From the NCBI GenBank assembly GCA_050291935.1, contig JBNKKR010000008.1:48293-112292 (forward strand): a stretch of 64,000 nucleotides of DNA, written 5' to 3'. This DNA comes from Desulfocapsa sp050291935 (GTDB taxonomy: Bacteria > Desulfobacterota > Desulfobulbia > Desulfobulbales > Desulfocapsaceae). Every line of letters begins with the position of its first letter. The first letter of the stretch is position 1. The notes under the pieces are model-generated. The model was not told where the DNA came from. It made no database searches and saw nothing but the letters and a program-made list of their open reading frames with translations. Both the position numbers and the translations under genes were made by a program. Below are positions 34,006 to 42,762 of the stretch, piece by piece.

Positions 34006-34449
34006 TTAATTGATTGTGATTTGCCTTGCTTTGGCCGTTTCGGCTTTTGGCAGGGTCATACTCAAAATTCCATTTTCTAAACCCGCTTTGACCTTTTCAA
34101 CGTCCACATCCGCTGGCAGGGTGAAGCTGCGGGTAAAGCTTGTGTTGCTGCATTCAACTCGGTGACTTTTATAGCCTTCCGGGATGTCAGCGTTTCGCTT
34201 TCCGCTTAGCTCAAGGTAATTACCCTGAATTTTGATGCTAATGTCCTCTTTGGTCAAACCGGGTAGTTCTGCAAGTATGGAGAAGTGGTCTCCGTTGTCA
34301 TAAAGATTGGTCCGGGGACTTGATTCAGCAATGCGCCATCCACGGGTACCGTAAGCGTTGGTAGAATCGTAAAACGATCCGTTTATTCTGGATCGAAGAA
34401 GATCCATTGCTCCAAAGATTCTGTCGATATCATTTATTCTTGTCCACAT
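34006..34449 (-). CDS. Hsp20/alpha-crystallin small heat-shock protein
   Basis: 147 residues with AGGAGGAAC upstream of ATG 34449. Alpha-crystallin signature: NLYDNGDHFSILAELPGLTK, SFTLPADVDVEKVKAGLENG and LSMTLPKAE. The longer N-terminus (DRIFGAMDLLRSRINGSFYD) is typical of class A-like bacterial Hsp20. First gene of the pair. A TTGACA lies upstream on this strand but I see no good -10, and no CIRCE or sigma-32 box was recognised. Confidence 0.93.
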   Translation of the reverse strand: MWTRINDIDRIFGAMDLLRSRINGSFYDSTNAYGTRGWRIAESSPRTNLYDNGDHFSILAELPGLTKEDISIKIQGNYLELSGKRNADIPEGYKSHRVECSNTSFTRSFTLPADVDVEKVKAGLENGILSMTLPKAETAKARQITIN

Positions 34450-34586
34450 AGTTGTTCCTCCTGAATGTTCTTTTTGTGGTGCACCTGATATGGGTCTGTG
34501 CTCCTTACTCTTTACCTGTGCAGGAAAAAATAATTACATAAAAAGTGTTGTCAATATAATGGTAAAAATAATTTTGCATTTTACAT

Positions 34587-34638
34587 CAATATTACTTTTT
34601 AAGTTTGAGTTGACAAAGTAATATTGCAGGGCTACCAT
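34587..34638 (+). promoter_or_regulatory. Sigma-70 promoter overlapped by a 12-bp inverted repeat
   Basis: TTGACA (34610-34615), 17-bp spacer, TACCAT (34633-34638), then GGAGGT at 34647 before ATG 34658. A perfect dyad CAATATTACTTT (34587-34598) / AAAGTAATATTG (34615-34626) straddles the -35 and spacer, the position of a repressor operator. Confidence 0.65.
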
Positions 34639-34657
34639 AGAGTTATGGAGGTATACT

Positions 34658-35245
34658 ATGGATGAGAAAAGAGAAAAAAGTGGTCGGGGAGCCGTTCACC
34701 TGACAGTTGATGATCTAAAGAAGAAACAGTCGGTAAGGGCAACGTTTCGTTTGTCGCCACACGTAATCAAGCTTCTGAGTGTGACCGCCTGTCAGTTAGG
34801 AATTAAGCAGAAATCGCTTTTTGATCAACTTATTGAAGACTCGGGGGTATTGGGCCAGGTAGCCAGGGATGCGGAAGAATACCATAGGGAAAAAACGGAG
34901 TGTCAACAGAAGACATTTGTGATTAGCAGGAGTTCTTTGCTGTCGCTGAATAAGATCGCAAAACGGGAGAATGTCCCCAGGGATTTTCTGGTTGAAGTAT
35001 CCATAAAACGATTACTCCCCATCGTTGATAGTGAACTTGAACGACATAAAAAGAGAAAGCGTATGCTGGCTGATATGAAGGACTATTTGTATAGAGGGCA
35101 GCAGCTTCTGACAAAAATTGGTGAAGAGCTGGGTGAGGATGATCTGCTTTATGAGATGGTACGTGATCAGATGGAAGTGGCACAAAAAAATATTGTGAGG
35201 GTGGACGCCATTGTGGAAAAGGGAACGGCCATGGAGGAATGGTAA
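34658..35245 (+). CDS. Putative DNA-binding protein with two ribbon-helix-helix-like repeats
   Basis: 195 residues. Two similar segments, VRATFRLSPHVIKLLSVTAC...KSLFDQLIED (about 28-65) and KTFVISRSSLLSLNKIAKRE...DFLVEVSIKR (about 85-125), each look like strand-helix-helix of the Arc/MetJ type. A charged coiled-coil-like C-terminus follows. The dyad across its own promoter suggests autorepression. The stop abuts the larB stop with no gap. The fold call is by pattern only. Confidence 0.6.
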   Translation: MDEKREKSGRGAVHLTVDDLKKKQSVRATFRLSPHVIKLLSVTACQLGIKQKSLFDQLIEDSGVLGQVARDAEEYHREKTECQQKTFVISRSSLLSLNKIAKRENVPRDFLVEVSIKRLLPIVDSELERHKKRKRMLADMKDYLYRGQQLLTKIGEELGEDDLLYEMVRDQMEVAQKNIVRVDAIVEKGTAMEEW

Positions 35246-35914
35246 TTATTTGTTGCTTGTTGCGATCATGTTTAAGATCCGTATGGCCGCCATTGCTGCC
35301 CCATAGCCATTATTGATATTTAAAACTGCTATGCCGTTGGCACAGGAACTGAGCATGGATCCAAGGGCGATTTCTCCTCCCTTGGCAACACCGTAGCCAA
35401 CATCAGTGGGTACCGCCAGGATCGGTTGCGGTAACAGTCCGCCAACCACAGTGGGTAAAGCACCTTCAAAACCGGCAACCACGATTAATATTTTATATCT
35501 TTTCAGCTCTTCAACTTTATCCAGCAGACGATGGACGCCGGCAACCCCTATATCGGAAAACCGGGTTGCAGAAAAACCCATATATTGCAAAGTATAAAAT
35601 ACTTCATTAACAATGAAAATATCAGAGGTTCCGGCGGAAAGAATGGCCACATCGTCTTGGCTGTTTTGGGAGTAAGGGTCTATTTTTTCAAGAAAAAATA
35701 TTCCAGAGGCCTTGTCGAAGAAAGTATTCTGAAATGTTTTTGTAAGGACATTTGCCTTTTCTGGTTGGAGTTTGGTGATCAGCGCATTTTTGCCATGATT
35801 CTGGTGATGATTAAGGATGGAAAAAAGATCCTCAATGTGTTTTGATTCTCCATAAATTACTTCTGGAAAACCGGTCCGTTCTTCCCTGTTTGTGTCAAGC
35901 GTATGGTTGTTCAT
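35246..35914 (-). CDS. larB: LarB, nickel-pincer cofactor synthesis (pyridinium biscarboxylate mononucleotide synthase)
   Basis: 222 residues. C-terminal AIR-carboxylase-like domain with VVAGFEGALPTVVGGLLPQP, AVPTDVGYGVAKGG and a final NINNGYGAAMAAIRIL, the LarB hallmark. LarB carboxylates nicotinate adenine dinucleotide in the first step to the Ni-pincer of lactate racemase-type enzymes. larC and larE are not in the window. It follows the MocR-type gene by 53 bases on the same strand. Confidence 0.88.
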   Translation of the reverse strand: MNNHTLDTNREERTGFPEVIYGESKHIEDLFSILNHHQNHGKNALITKLQPEKANVLTKTFQNTFFDKASGIFFLEKIDPYSQNSQDDVAILSAGTSDIFIVNEVFYTLQYMGFSATRFSDIGVAGVHRLLDKVEELKRYKILIVVAGFEGALPTVVGGLLPQPILAVPTDVGYGVAKGGEIALGSMLSSCANGIAVLNINNGYGAAMAAIRILNMIATSNK

Positions 35915-35967
35915 GGTTCTTTTTCATGTAGGTGTTTTGGGCCTGCTGTTATGTGTTGCTACAAGCG

Positions 35968-37356
35968 TTACAGGGTTGTAGCCAAATCTTGCAACTTCCC
36001 CTCCAGTATCCCACAGATTATGTCAAGCCCGTTTGCCAGTTCTGTAAGAGATGTCGGCCCAGAAAGCGAGATCCGTACTGCAGCCGGGACGGCTTCATGC
36101 CCGACGCTGAAACGTTCAGCGCCAAAGATATTTACTCCGGCTTCTTTGGCCCGCAATTCAAGAGCAGCACCACTCCAGGGCTCGGGGAGGTTGAGCCAGA
36201 GAAAAAATCCTGTTTCGTATCCCTGGTATGAATATCCTGCCAAATATTTTGTTGCAACACCATATCGAAGGCGAGCTTCTTCCTGCTTAGCTGCCACAGT
36301 GTCATCAGCGGTGCCGTCCATAATCCAGGAGCAGGCCAGTTCGGTGGTGATGGGAGATGCCATCCAGACCGTATTGAGTACGGCTTCTGATAACCGTGCC
36401 TGCAGATCTTCGGTAGCTGCCACAAAAGCTACACGTAACCCAGGTCCAAACGCCTTGGAGACACTTGTAATAAAGACGCCCTGTTTATCGACCAGTGTCG
36501 ATATTGGTGGAGTCGGCTTTTGAGTACGGGTCAGACCATACGTGTCATCTTCCACTAAAATTAGATTGTGCCGACGGATTACCCGTGCGATTTCGTCTCT
36601 TCGCTCAAGGGGCATGGAGAGTGTTGTGGGGTTCTGTGTTCCGGGCATAAGATAGACGCCTGTGATATCTTCCCGGCGGCAGGCAGTGTCAAGGTCTGTG
36701 GCTGACATCCCAAGAGAGTCCCCCTTAATCGGTGTTAGTCGAATCCCCAAAGTGGCCGCAAGAGACTTGATACCCGGGTAAGTGAGGCTGTCCACAGCCA
36801 AACGCTGGCCCGGATGGAAAAAGGCGGTAAGGCAGCAGGCCAGAGCATGCTGTCCGCCTGCCGTAATAACCACTCTTGCGGGATCAATATCAAGACCATG
36901 CCGTTTCAGCCAGATTGCACCGATGGAGCGGTGCTCAACCATTCCTGGTGGTGTTGCGTAGCGCATAAGTCGGTTGAGGTCTTGCTTTGTAGAAAGACGG
37001 CGCAACCCTTCACCAATATCAGGATCAAGACCATAGAGCGGTGTTACGATGCCCATTTCCACAATTCCAGGCCCCTGCCGTTCCTGAGTCACCAAGGGAG
37101 GGCAGGCCCCAAGATCAGATGTAACAAAGGTCCCTCGCCCCACCGTTGCGTGAACCAACTTTCTTCGTTCGGCCTCTGCGTAGCCACGCGTCACCGTACT
37201 CACATTCACTCCCAGGGCATCGGCCAGGTCCCGATGGGTGGGGAGCCGCATCCCTGGCCCGAGCAGTCCGGAACGGATATCTTGTTCTATGGCGCTGGCC
37301 AGCGTTTGGTAAAGTGGAGCCTTTCCTCTTGTGATAGTGGGGAGCCAAATTGTCAT
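35968..37356 (-). CDS. MocR-type (GntR-aminotransferase fusion) regulator
   Basis: 462 residues from ATG 37356. GntR winged helix at residues 10-75 (MRLPTHRDLADALGVNVSTV), then a class-I aminotransferase fold with the PLP Lys in FITSVSKAFGPGLR. MocR proteins use the PLP domain as an effector sensor, typically for vitamin B6, GABA or ectoine-type genes. It diverges from the FMN protein gene at 37476, its probable target, with operator-like direct repeats between. Confidence 0.92.
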   Translation of the reverse strand: MTIWLPTITRGKAPLYQTLASAIEQDIRSGLLGPGMRLPTHRDLADALGVNVSTVTRGYAEAERRKLVHATVGRGTFVTSDLGACPPLVTQERQGPGIVEMGIVTPLYGLDPDIGEGLRRLSTKQDLNRLMRYATPPGMVEHRSIGAIWLKRHGLDIDPARVVITAGGQHALACCLTAFFHPGQRLAVDSLTYPGIKSLAATLGIRLTPIKGDSLGMSATDLDTACRREDITGVYLMPGTQNPTTLSMPLERRDEIARVIRRHNLILVEDDTYGLTRTQKPTPPISTLVDKQGVFITSVSKAFGPGLRVAFVAATEDLQARLSEAVLNTVWMASPITTELACSWIMDGTADDTVAAKQEEARLRYGVATKYLAGYSYQGYETGFFLWLNLPEPWSGAALELRAKEAGVNIFGAERFSVGHEAVPAAVRISLSGPTSLTELANGLDIICGILEGKLQDLATTL

Positions 37357-37407
37357 GCACACAATATTAGCATTGACCCGTTATGCTTGTCAATGGTATG
37401 CACACAA
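37355..37407. promoter_or_regulatory. Divergent promoters with direct repeats (MocR operator candidate)
   Basis: ATGCACACAA occurs at 37355-37364 and 37398-37407, 43 bp apart (about four turns), in the same orientation, as typical of MocR sites. Between them is the dyad CATTGAC-N11-GTCAATG (37371-37395). Its arms contain TTGACA/TTGACC -35 boxes for the two directions, with TAATAT as a plausible minus-strand -10. Confidence 0.55.
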
Positions 37408-37475
37408 ATAATGGTTCAATACGCACAATGTGGAGTCGAATAAGCATACAATTCATTAACACAGAGGTAACCGCC

Positions 37476-39014
37476 ATGCCTTTCAGCCCAGTCCTTGCCA
37501 GCACAACCACCCATACACGAATGCGAAGTCCTAAACATATAGCCGGTATTTCCGGTATGTGCGCAACGTGTAGTACCCAATGCCAAGGTTCATGTGAAAT
37601 CGGTCTTTCAGCAATTCGAGGAGCGGAAGCGATCCTTGCAACTTCTGCTGATAGAAAACAGTTTGCTTCGGAAAAGAGGTACCCTCTTGATTTTTCCCAT
37701 TTCAATATCAACGGACGATTATTTGGCGCGGTGGGACTTGCTTTGGATCCTGAAATAGCCAGTTTTTCGAATGCCGGCATAAGCTCTACCTTTGGGACAT
37801 CCCATATCGTACCGACCAACGGACCTTTTCTCTTACCGGCCATGGCCAAGCTGGCCTGGAAGGAATACTATACGGGCGCTGCTCTTTTTGGGGTGCCTGC
37901 TGTTATCGGGGAGGGTGTCATTGCCAAAGACCCTGGTCTTGTTGTCGATGGCCAACGGGTGACTGCATCACCCTTGATCGCTGCAATGGTATCCACCTAC
38001 AGACGGTTTCAACGGGATTGTGGTGATATTGTCCTGCAGGCAAATGTTGATGACGAGTATCACGGGGTGCTTGATTATGCGGTCGAGCGACTCAACGTAA
38101 AATCTGTGGAACTGAAATTTGGTCAAGGTGCAAGAGGCATCCAGGCGATGAATCAGATAGCGGATATTACTGATGCGCTTCGTTTTAAAGCGCTTGGCTA
38201 TATCGTTGTCCCTGATCCCACTGACCCGCAAGTCGCCAAGGCACATGCCAAGGGTGTAGGCCCAATTTTTGAGAAGATAGGCAAGCTGCCCATGTGGGCC
38301 CCCGAAACCATTGTAAACCGGGTGGAACAACTCCGCTCCCTGGGTGCTGAGCGAATCTGTTTTAAGATGGGCCCCTTTGATCCCCGGGATGTGGCGACGA
38401 TACTTCAGGTCGCATCCGATGCAAGAGTTGATCTTGTTACTTTTGATGGAGCAGGTGGGGGAACGGGACATAGCCCTGCAAAAATGATGAATGAGTGGGG
38501 TGTGCCAATCGTGCCGCTTGCTGTGCTTGTCCGTCGTATCCTGAAAGGTTTAAAAAGAAAAGAAAAATACCTCCCTCCCATTGCACTGGCCGGCGGTTTT
38601 GCGACCGAGGATCAAGTGTATAAGGGTTTGGCCCTTGGCGCGCCCTACGTTCGCATGATCGCCATTGGTCGGGCGGCCATGGCAGCGGCTTTGGTGGGGA
38701 GGCAGATTGGAGAGGCGTTGGAGAGGGGAGAGACACCAAAGGAATGTGCCCCCTTTGGTTCCACCGCCGAAGAAATATTTGCTGATTTTCGCCTGCTCAA
38801 AGCGGACTACGGCGATAGCGCGGTGGATATTCCAACCGGAGCAATAGCTGTCTATTCGTACCTAAACCGCGTTGCAACAGGGCTAAAGCAATTTATGGCT
38901 CTGAACCGGAAGTTTTCTCTAAAACATATCGACCGGGAAGATATCATCCCTCTCACTGAAGTTGCGGCAAAGGTAAGCGGACTGGCCACCTATGATGAAC
39001 GCATTGCACTTTAA
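37476..39014 (+). CDS. FMN-binding glutamate-synthase-like protein
   Basis: 512 residues from ATG 37476 (GAGGT upstream). A Cys cluster near the N-terminus (CATCSTQCQGSC) precedes a glutamate-synthase alpha-like TIM barrel with VTFDGAGGGTGHSPAKMM and ALAGGFATEDQVYKGLALGA (FMN and Fe-S region). No glutaminase domain, so it is an archaeal-type GltB-like core. Its electron donor and true substrate are unknown. Likely controlled by the divergent MocR regulator. Confidence 0.85.
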   Translation: MPFSPVLASTTTHTRMRSPKHIAGISGMCATCSTQCQGSCEIGLSAIRGAEAILATSADRKQFASEKRYPLDFSHFNINGRLFGAVGLALDPEIASFSNAGISSTFGTSHIVPTNGPFLLPAMAKLAWKEYYTGAALFGVPAVIGEGVIAKDPGLVVDGQRVTASPLIAAMVSTYRRFQRDCGDIVLQANVDDEYHGVLDYAVERLNVKSVELKFGQGARGIQAMNQIADITDALRFKALGYIVVPDPTDPQVAKAHAKGVGPIFEKIGKLPMWAPETIVNRVEQLRSLGAERICFKMGPFDPRDVATILQVASDARVDLVTFDGAGGGTGHSPAKMMNEWGVPIVPLAVLVRRILKGLKRKEKYLPPIALAGGFATEDQVYKGLALGAPYVRMIAIGRAAMAAALVGRQIGEALERGETPKECAPFGSTAEEIFADFRLLKADYGDSAVDIPTGAIAVYSYLNRVATGLKQFMALNRKFSLKHIDREDIIPLTEVAAKVSGLATYDERIAL

Positions 39015-39134
39015 CCGGCCAGCAAGCATGTTACGTAAGTGGACTTGCTGACCCAGGGTTTTTAGGTAAAAAAATGGCATAAAATGCGTGTTTAATGGCA
39101 TTGTAACTGGAGTCAATTTCGTCCATATTTCTCT

Positions 39135-39168
39135 TTAAAGTATGCGCGTACAGAAAAAAATACTTTAA
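39135..39168. promoter_or_regulatory. Inverted repeat upstream of the DJ-1/PfpI gene
   Basis: TTAAAGTAT (39135-39143) and ATACTTTAA (39160-39168), perfect 9-bp arms with 16-bp spacer. The right arm runs into the ribosome site AAGAGGAG, so it could be an operator or an mRNA hairpin controlling translation. Confidence 0.45.
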
Positions 39169-39181
39169 GAGGAGAACTCAA

Positions 39182-39778
39182 ATGGATTGCGTATATGGTA
39201 TATTTATTTATGAAGATGCCGCTGTGTCTGATTTTACAGTTCCTTTCGACATATTCAACATCTCAAATTTCGTGACGAAAAAGGGGAAGGTAGTTGTTAT
39301 CGCACAGGATAAAGGTATTGTTTCCTGCAGTGGCGGGATGAAAGTTCAGGCTGATTATAGCCTTGAAACGGCACCGGCCCTGGATGTATTGTTGGTTCCG
39401 GGTAGTCAGGATGTCGAAGGAAGAATGAAAGGGAATGAAACACTCTTTAGCTGGATCAAGGAGCGGGCCAAGACAGTAAAATTTATTACATCGGTGTGCA
39501 CAGGTGCCTTAATCCTCCAGAGCGCTGGAATGTTAACTGGTAAAAAAGCCACTACCCACTGGATGTTTCTGGAAAAACTCGCCGAGGACACATCAATTTC
39601 CATAATGCCTGATATGAGGTATGTACATGATGGTGGTGTTGTTACGTCCCAAGGTGTGACCGCTGGCATTGATATGGCTCTCTGGCTCGTTGGTCAAATT
39701 CATTCCCCTGAGCATGCCCGGTTGGTGAAAAAAATGATCCATTACAATCCGGCACCACCTTATATGGCTGATGCCTAA
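39182..39778 (+). CDS. DJ-1/PfpI-family protein (isonitrile-hydratase-like)
   Basis: 198 residues, a stand-alone DJ-1/PfpI domain. The nucleophile elbow is SVCTGALIL, and GKKATTHWMFLEKL follows as in isonitrile hydratase/GlxA N-terminal domains. The acidic partner residue may be the Glu/Asp in YEDAAVSDF. AAGAGGAG precedes ATG 39182. No helix-turn-helix is attached, unlike the two neighbouring genes. Confidence 0.88.
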   Translation: MDCVYGIFIYEDAAVSDFTVPFDIFNISNFVTKKGKVVVIAQDKGIVSCSGGMKVQADYSLETAPALDVLLVPGSQDVEGRMKGNETLFSWIKERAKTVKFITSVCTGALILQSAGMLTGKKATTHWMFLEKLAEDTSISIMPDMRYVHDGGVVTSQGVTAGIDMALWLVGQIHSPEHARLVKKMIHYNPAPPYMADA

Positions 39779-39786
39779 AACCTGAT

Positions 39787-39872
39787 ACTTATACCGCCAG
39801 GGCACTCTTTTTAGTACCACCTTGAGTGGTGTAAGTTTCGTATGAGCAGGCAAGCTGCTCAACTCAGCTTTA
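39787..39872. repeat. 86-bp two-hairpin dispersed repeat
   Basis: Second near-identical copy of 33499-33584, beginning ACTTATAC and ending CAGCTTTA. Starts 9 bases after the DJ-1 gene stop. Both stems (ACCAC/GTGGT, GAGCAG/CTGCTC) are intact. Confidence 0.85.
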
Positions 39873-39941
39873 GATGCTATGCTTGTGATGGGCGTCGGAA
39901 AATTTTTTGACGCCCTGATTCCATGAAGGAGACAGAAGGAA

Positions 39942-40937
39942 ATGTCGGATTTAAAACCAAACCACCGGCAGCGTATTGAATTTTTGCTGTATGATAATGC
40001 ATTGGGGCTGGATATTGTCGGTCCCTTGGATGTTTTTAGCATTGCAACGGAGTGTCTGGCCGCGTCTGGATTCCCTTCACGTGGGTATTTATCTATTTTT
40101 TCTGGAAAAAAAGAAGGGGCTATTCAATTAAGTTCAGGGCTTAATCTGTTGCTTGCCCCCTTTTCTCCGGACGGTGATGCTCCAGATATTCTTGTAGTCC
40201 CCGGTGGAAAACAACCTGAACGCCAGGTTTGGGATAAAGAGGTACTGGAGTACATCCAGCATCGGGCCAGGGAGGCGAAGGCTGTGGTCTCCATTTGCAA
40301 TGGCGCCTTCATCCTTGCGGCTTGCGGCCTTTTAGATAATAAAAAGGCAACCACTCACTGGCTTGAGGCGGAACGAATGACTCGGATGTTCCCGAAAGTG
40401 AAAGTTTGCCCAGATCAGATTTGGGTTCAGGACGGGAAGGTTTGGACCAGTGCCGGGGTAACTGCAGGGATTGATCTTGCCCTTGCCATGGTAGAAGCTG
40501 ATCACGGCCCGGCCCTTGCCATGCGAGTTTCTCGAATGCTGGTATTGTATCTGCGCAGGTCTGGCGGTCAATCACAATTCAGTGAGCCAATGCGGCTTCG
40601 GGAAATGGCTGGGAGCGGTTTTGTTAAACTTCACGACTGGATGGCTAACCATCTTGACAAACAGTTAAAAGTTGAGAGATTGGCAAAATATATGGGGATG
40701 AGCCCACGGAATTTTTCAAGGAGCTTTACCAAGACAACAGGCATCCCACCGGCGAAATATGTGGAACTGTTACGTCTGAACCGGGCAAAGGAGATTTTGG
40801 AAACCTCCGATGCGTCCATAAAGGAAGTGGCCCAGGTTGCTGGATTTATGAGAGAAGAACGTTTGCGGCAAGCCTTTACCCGCCATCTGGGTATTGGTCC
40901 ATCACAGTATCGGAACAGATTCAGTTTGTTCAATTAG
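39942..40937 (+). CDS. GlxA-family transcriptional regulator (DJ-1/PfpI plus AraC helix-turn-helix)
   Basis: 331 residues: DJ-1/PfpI sensor domain (SICNGAFILAACG, KKATTHWLEAERM) followed by a C-terminal AraC domain with two helix-turn-helices (KYMGMSPRNFSRSFTKTTG, VAQVAGFMREERLRQAFTRH). AAGGAG lies upstream. GlxA-type regulators control catabolism of quaternary amines and amino acids. Probably regulates the neighbouring DJ-1 gene or itself. Confidence 0.92.
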   Translation: MSDLKPNHRQRIEFLLYDNALGLDIVGPLDVFSIATECLAASGFPSRGYLSIFSGKKEGAIQLSSGLNLLLAPFSPDGDAPDILVVPGGKQPERQVWDKEVLEYIQHRAREAKAVVSICNGAFILAACGLLDNKKATTHWLEAERMTRMFPKVKVCPDQIWVQDGKVWTSAGVTAGIDLALAMVEADHGPALAMRVSRMLVLYLRRSGGQSQFSEPMRLREMAGSGFVKLHDWMANHLDKQLKVERLAKYMGMSPRNFSRSFTKTTGIPPAKYVELLRLNRAKEILETSDASIKEVAQVAGFMREERLRQAFTRHLGIGPSQYRNRFSLFN

Positions 40938-41026
40938 AAAGAAGATTTGGCTTTTTTGGGCAATTCTATAGAATGACTATCTGTCTTGTGGTCCCTGTAA
41001 TCCTTTTTATACTTCGTGTTTGGACA

Positions 41027-41551
41027 TTATACCATTTGAAATAACTCAATTAGTTTTCCGGGCGCAAACATGAAAAAGCCGTGTACTGCAGCGTCCAGAA
41101 TATCTGCGTCACTCCATCCTGTATCTCGTAAATACTGCATTTTTTTGAGGGAGGCTGAGCTCTGGTCTTTTATTCCATCCACAACAAAGCAAAGCAGAGC
41201 CCTTTTCTTTTTATCCAATGGAGCAGATTCGGGATTATCAGCGATTTTTGCAAGGTCCTCATCTGTCATTCCACGCTTTTTAAGCAGGTCGCCATTGAAC
41301 TCAATGCAGACCTGATTGCTATAATAAACTGCTGCGCAGTACCGTATCATTACTGGCAGGTCCTGACCGAGATGGGGATGGCTTGCGTAATAGTTTATTT
41401 GTCCCATCAACTGCGAAAATAATCCCGGACTGTTCCCCAGCATCCTGATGGTTTCAGGTACCGCTCCGACTCCCTTTTCCATGGCAGAGATAACTTTTTG
41501 AACCTGTTGATTTCCCGCATTCCCGGCGGTAATTTTTTTTAGTAATGCCAT
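41027..41551 (-). CDS. AhpD-like (carboxymuconolactone decarboxylase family) protein
   Basis: 174 residues with the all-helical AhpD fold pattern. The redox motif CxxC-x3-H is degraded: only one Cys survives (YYSNQVCIEFN) and the His is Asn, so peroxidase-type thiol chemistry is unlikely. It diverges from the second GlxA-type gene, which may regulate it. Confidence 0.72.
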   Translation of the reverse strand: MALLKKITAGNAGNQQVQKVISAMEKGVGAVPETIRMLGNSPGLFSQLMGQINYYASHPHLGQDLPVMIRYCAAVYYSNQVCIEFNGDLLKKRGMTDEDLAKIADNPESAPLDKKKRALLCFVVDGIKDQSSASLKKMQYLRDTGWSDADILDAAVHGFFMFAPGKLIELFQMV

Positions 41552-41689
41552 AATGTTTCCTCCATAGTTTTGATTTTGGCAGTTGCTAATTTCGGGTCAA
41601 AATATCAATTGACGTCACTAAAGAAAAGTGGCATATACGACGTTATAGATGTCAAATACGCCACAACATCAGACGTTCAAGGTTGTCAT

Positions 41690-42664
41690 ATGATACATAT
41701 TGCCGTTCTTGGTTTTGAAGGAACTCCCCTAACAGCGCTTTCCCTTCCCATGGATATCCTTAATTCTGCAGGATATATGTATAATAAAATTGCTGGCTTG
41801 CCTGAGGAAAAATTATTCGATGTTTCGCTTGTGACTCCTGGTGGGAAAGCTATTAGCTGTTTTAGGAGCGTGCAGGTTGTACCCAAGAGTTCATTTGAAA
41901 AACTTGAGGCTCCCGATGTACTTATAGTTGGGCCTGCTTTTGGTTTGAATAATTTCCAGCAGAGATATGGTTCAATAATCACCAACAAACTGAAGGAGTT
42001 GCATGGCAGGGGGACCATACTTGCGTCAATATGCGTAGGTTCATTTGTTCTTGCTGCCACCGGGTTGCTCAACGGAAAGGGGGCAACGACGCACTGGGGT
42101 ATGTGCAGACGATTTGCCGAAATGTTCCCTGATGTGAATCTGTATCCAGAACAGATTGTCGTCGATGAAGGGAGTCTGCTGACATCGGGTGGAACCACTG
42201 CCGGTGCCGACTTGACCCTACATCTTGTCCGTCGTTTTTATGGAAAACAGGTTGCTGATCGTTGCGCCCGTGTCCTTCTTCTTTATCCGTATCGATCCTC
42301 ACAGCTACCATTCACCGTTTTAACCATTCCGGTTGATCATGGGGACGGGGAAATTGGTATGATTCAGGAGTGGATCCATGACCATTTTGCAAAGAGTTTG
42401 ACTGTGGACAAACTGGCAACCCATTGTGCCATGAGTAGACGGACCTTTGAGAGGCGTTTCAAAAAAGCCACAGGGGAATCCCCTCTCCAATACATTCAGC
42501 GGATTCGTATCGAAAAAGCGAAACAACTTCTTGAGTCAACAGGTGATACCTTTGAGGAGATCACCTTTCGTGTTGGGTATGAAGACCCCTCAACGTTTCG
42601 CAGAATATTTCAGCGATATACAGGCCTTTTGCCCGGTGAGTACCGAAGCAGGTTCTCAACTTGA
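41690..42664 (+). CDS. GlxA-family transcriptional regulator
   Basis: 324 residues from ATG 41690; an upstream ATG at 41570 adds residues unlike the family. DJ-1/PfpI sensor (SICVGSFVLAATG, KGATTHWGMC) and AraC DNA-binding domain (HCAMSRRTFERRFKKATG, RVGYEDPSTFRRIFQRYTG). Third DJ-1-domain gene within 3.5 kb. It diverges from the AhpD-like gene 138 bases away. Confidence 0.9.
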   Translation: MIHIAVLGFEGTPLTALSLPMDILNSAGYMYNKIAGLPEEKLFDVSLVTPGGKAISCFRSVQVVPKSSFEKLEAPDVLIVGPAFGLNNFQQRYGSIITNKLKELHGRGTILASICVGSFVLAATGLLNGKGATTHWGMCRRFAEMFPDVNLYPEQIVVDEGSLLTSGGTTAGADLTLHLVRRFYGKQVADRCARVLLLYPYRSSQLPFTVLTIPVDHGDGEIGMIQEWIHDHFAKSLTVDKLATHCAMSRRTFERRFKKATGESPLQYIQRIRIEKAKQLLESTGDTFEEITFRVGYEDPSTFRRIFQRYTGLLPGEYRSRFST

Positions 42665-42762
42665 TAGTGCTTTTGGGGAGAAGTAAGATGAATAAAACAA
42701 AGCAATGTAGATCGTATTTTTTGGCCTTTGAATGAGTAGAAATTAAGGAGGATTGAACTGTT

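Noticed and set aside
34450..34586. Heat-shock control element (CIRCE or sigma-32 box) upstream of hsp20
   Set aside because: No TTAGCACTC dyad or CTTGAAA/CCCCAT pair seen; only a lone TTGACA.
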